Assembly: GCA_002377605.1 (NCBI GenBank)
Contig: DFQD01000201.1
Span: 10,753 to 15,840, forward strand
Direction of reading: 5' to 3'
Source: Gammaproteobacteria bacterium UBA3498
GTDB taxonomy: Bacteria; Pseudomonadota; Gammaproteobacteria; Pseudomonadales; Pseudohongiellaceae
Length of the DNA stretch: 5,088 nt
Both the position numbers and the translations under genes were made by a program. Positions 4,305-5,088 of the stretch are shown here, in pieces. Numbering within the stretch: position 1 is the first letter of the stretch; every line of letters starts with the position of its first letter. Below the pieces are notes generated by a model. The model saw only the letters and a program-made list of their open reading frames with translations. It searched no databases and was not told the DNA's origin.

Positions 4305-5088
4305 TAGGTCTTCTGCCAGCGCAAGTGAACGCAGCAAACTAGGAACAGGCTCACTAGGCTGAGCCAAGTACTCCAGTGAACATGCCAAATCTTCCGGCAT
4401 TTGCGTTTCTCGCAAAGCAGCGAACAGCTCTTCCGTATCTAATACGCCTTCTCCCAATCCAATAACCTCACTGTCATTACTGCGGCTTGATACATCCTTT
4501 AAATGAATGCCAAATACTTTTTGTCCAAGATAACGAATCGCTGCAGCGGGATCTTCGTAACTACGCAAAACATTACCAATATCAATACATGCTCCGACTT
4601 TATTACCCCTGTCCTCGACTGCCTCATAAACTTGCTCCATTGAATCATACAAACGTCCTGGCGCGTTGTTATGGATCGCAAGACGAATATCATAGAGTTC
4701 TGCAAGTTCTTCTAGATGATCCAGTGCGTCATATTCGGGAATAACTGTGAGATTTTTCAGTTCCAATTCTCGCGCCATTTGAAACAGTCTTGTGTTTTTT
4801 TCAGGCTCAATTGACATTGGAACAAATCCGTAAGCAGTTGCTTTCACGCCGGCAGTTTGGAGTTGGGCATGTAATCTTCGAACTTCACCGAGAGTGGCAA
4901 GCTCATGTTCTGGATCACCGTGCAATCTAATTTGAGAAGATGTAAGTTCAATTTCGTTGAGACCGAGTTCCTCAACAATTATGCGTAGTGTCTCTTCAAT
5001 ATCGAACTCACGAAAAGAGGCACCATGGATTCCCATAGGAAGTCCACCGTACTTTAGAGAATTCGCGGCAAATATTGGCGAAGAAAGA
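4296..5088 (-). CDS. Xylose-isomerase-like TIM-barrel protein (sugar phosphate isomerase/epimerase family), probably exported; 5' end outside window
   Basis: The protein belongs to the AP-endonuclease-2 / xylose-isomerase-like TIM-barrel superfamily, whose members are metal-dependent isomerases, epimerases or dehydratases. Counting from the Met at 5036, the expected metal ligands are Glu101 (VIPEYD), Asp152 (CIDIGN), His178 (GIHLKD) and Glu222 (SLEY), with a further conserved His122 (AIHNN). The frame stays open past that Met to the right edge, adding 17 residues that read LSSPIFAANSLKYGGLP before MGIHGASFRE. Since the first barrel strand is GIHGASF and the upstream run resembles the end of a signal peptide (PIFA then A), the Met at 5036 is probably internal and the gene starts beyond 5088, perhaps with a Sec or Tat signal. 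It converges on the DapA-like gene with a 9-bp tail overlap. The fold is clear; substrate and link to the aromatic pathway are unknown. Confidence 0.75.
   Translation of the reverse strand, partial: LSSPIFAANSLKYGGLPMGIHGASFREFDIEETLRIIVEELGLNEIELTSSQIRLHGDPEHELATLGEVRRLHAQLQTAGVKATAYGFVPMSIEPEKNTRLFQMARELELKNLTVIPEYDALDHLEELAELYDIRLAIHNNAPGRLYDSMEQVYEAVEDRGNKVGACIDIGNVLRSYEDPAAAIRYLGQKVFGIHLKDVSSRSNDSEVIGLGEGVLDTEELFAALRETQMPEDLACSLEYLAQPSEPVPSLLRSLALAEDLLN

Noticed and set aside
4348..4365. GGCTCA/TGAGCC hairpin, 6-bp stem with 6-nt loop, downstream of the DapA-like gene on the plus strand
   Set aside because: It lies inside the TIM-barrel coding sequence, no T-run follows on the plus strand, and the stem is short. 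I do not call it a terminator.
4487..4744. Plus-strand open frame of 85 codons opposite the TIM-barrel gene
   Set aside because: It is fully antisense to a gene with intact metal-binding motifs, and nothing in its translation is recognisable.
1..5088. Mobile elements, CRISPR, tRNA/rRNA or a defence system
   Set aside because: No transposase-like gene, terminal or direct repeats, spaced repeats or structural RNA motifs were seen. All long frames are explained by catabolic or regulatory families.

Overview
The window carries most of a catabolic cluster for homoprotocatechuate (3,4-dihydroxyphenylacetate), the ring-cleavage intermediate of 4-hydroxyphenylacetate, tyramine and related aromatics. 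Dense gene packing, 4-8 bp gene overlaps, a GTG start with a Shine-Dalgarno site and moderate-to-low GC content point to a bacterium. The proteins resemble Pseudomonadota homologues, possibly a moderate-GC gammaproteobacterium, but the taxon is inferred from general resemblance only.

Layout. A leftward operon (about 1990 to 1) encodes HpaF (5-carboxymethyl-2-hydroxymuconate isomerase), HpaE (5-carboxymethyl-2-hydroxymuconate semialdehyde dehydrogenase) and, cut by the left edge, the first 21 codons of what looks like a LigA-type small subunit of an extradiol dioxygenase. A 110-bp AT-rich divergent control region (1991-2100) holds two interleaved candidate promoters over a 20-bp near-perfect dyad, the best candidate operator for the MarR-family regulator. 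A rightward operon (2101-4304) encodes a single-domain fumarylacetoacetate hydrolase (FAH) family enzyme in the HpaG role, the regulator HpaR, and a DapA-superfamily class I aldolase-like lyase. Convergent to it, and overlapping it by 9 bp, is a leftward xylose-isomerase-like TIM-barrel gene. It stays open to the right edge and appears to carry the tail of an export signal.

How the genes fit together. The presumed ring-cleavage product, 5-carboxymethyl-2-hydroxymuconate semialdehyde, is oxidised by HpaE, isomerised by HpaF and decarboxylated by the FAH protein. The resulting 2-oxohept-3-ene-1,7-dioate or its hydrated form is then probably split by the DapA-like lyase to pyruvate and succinic semialdehyde. 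HpaR probably represses both operons from the shared control region.

The parts differ from the enterobacterial hpa cluster. The dioxygenase appears to be LigAB-like, HpaG is single-domain with altered active-site positions, and a Schiff-base aldolase stands where HpaI (and possibly HpaH) would be expected. I saw no mobile element, CRISPR array, tRNA or rRNA, and nothing that looks like a wholly new type of system. The interest lies in these substitutions and in the compact regulatory layout.
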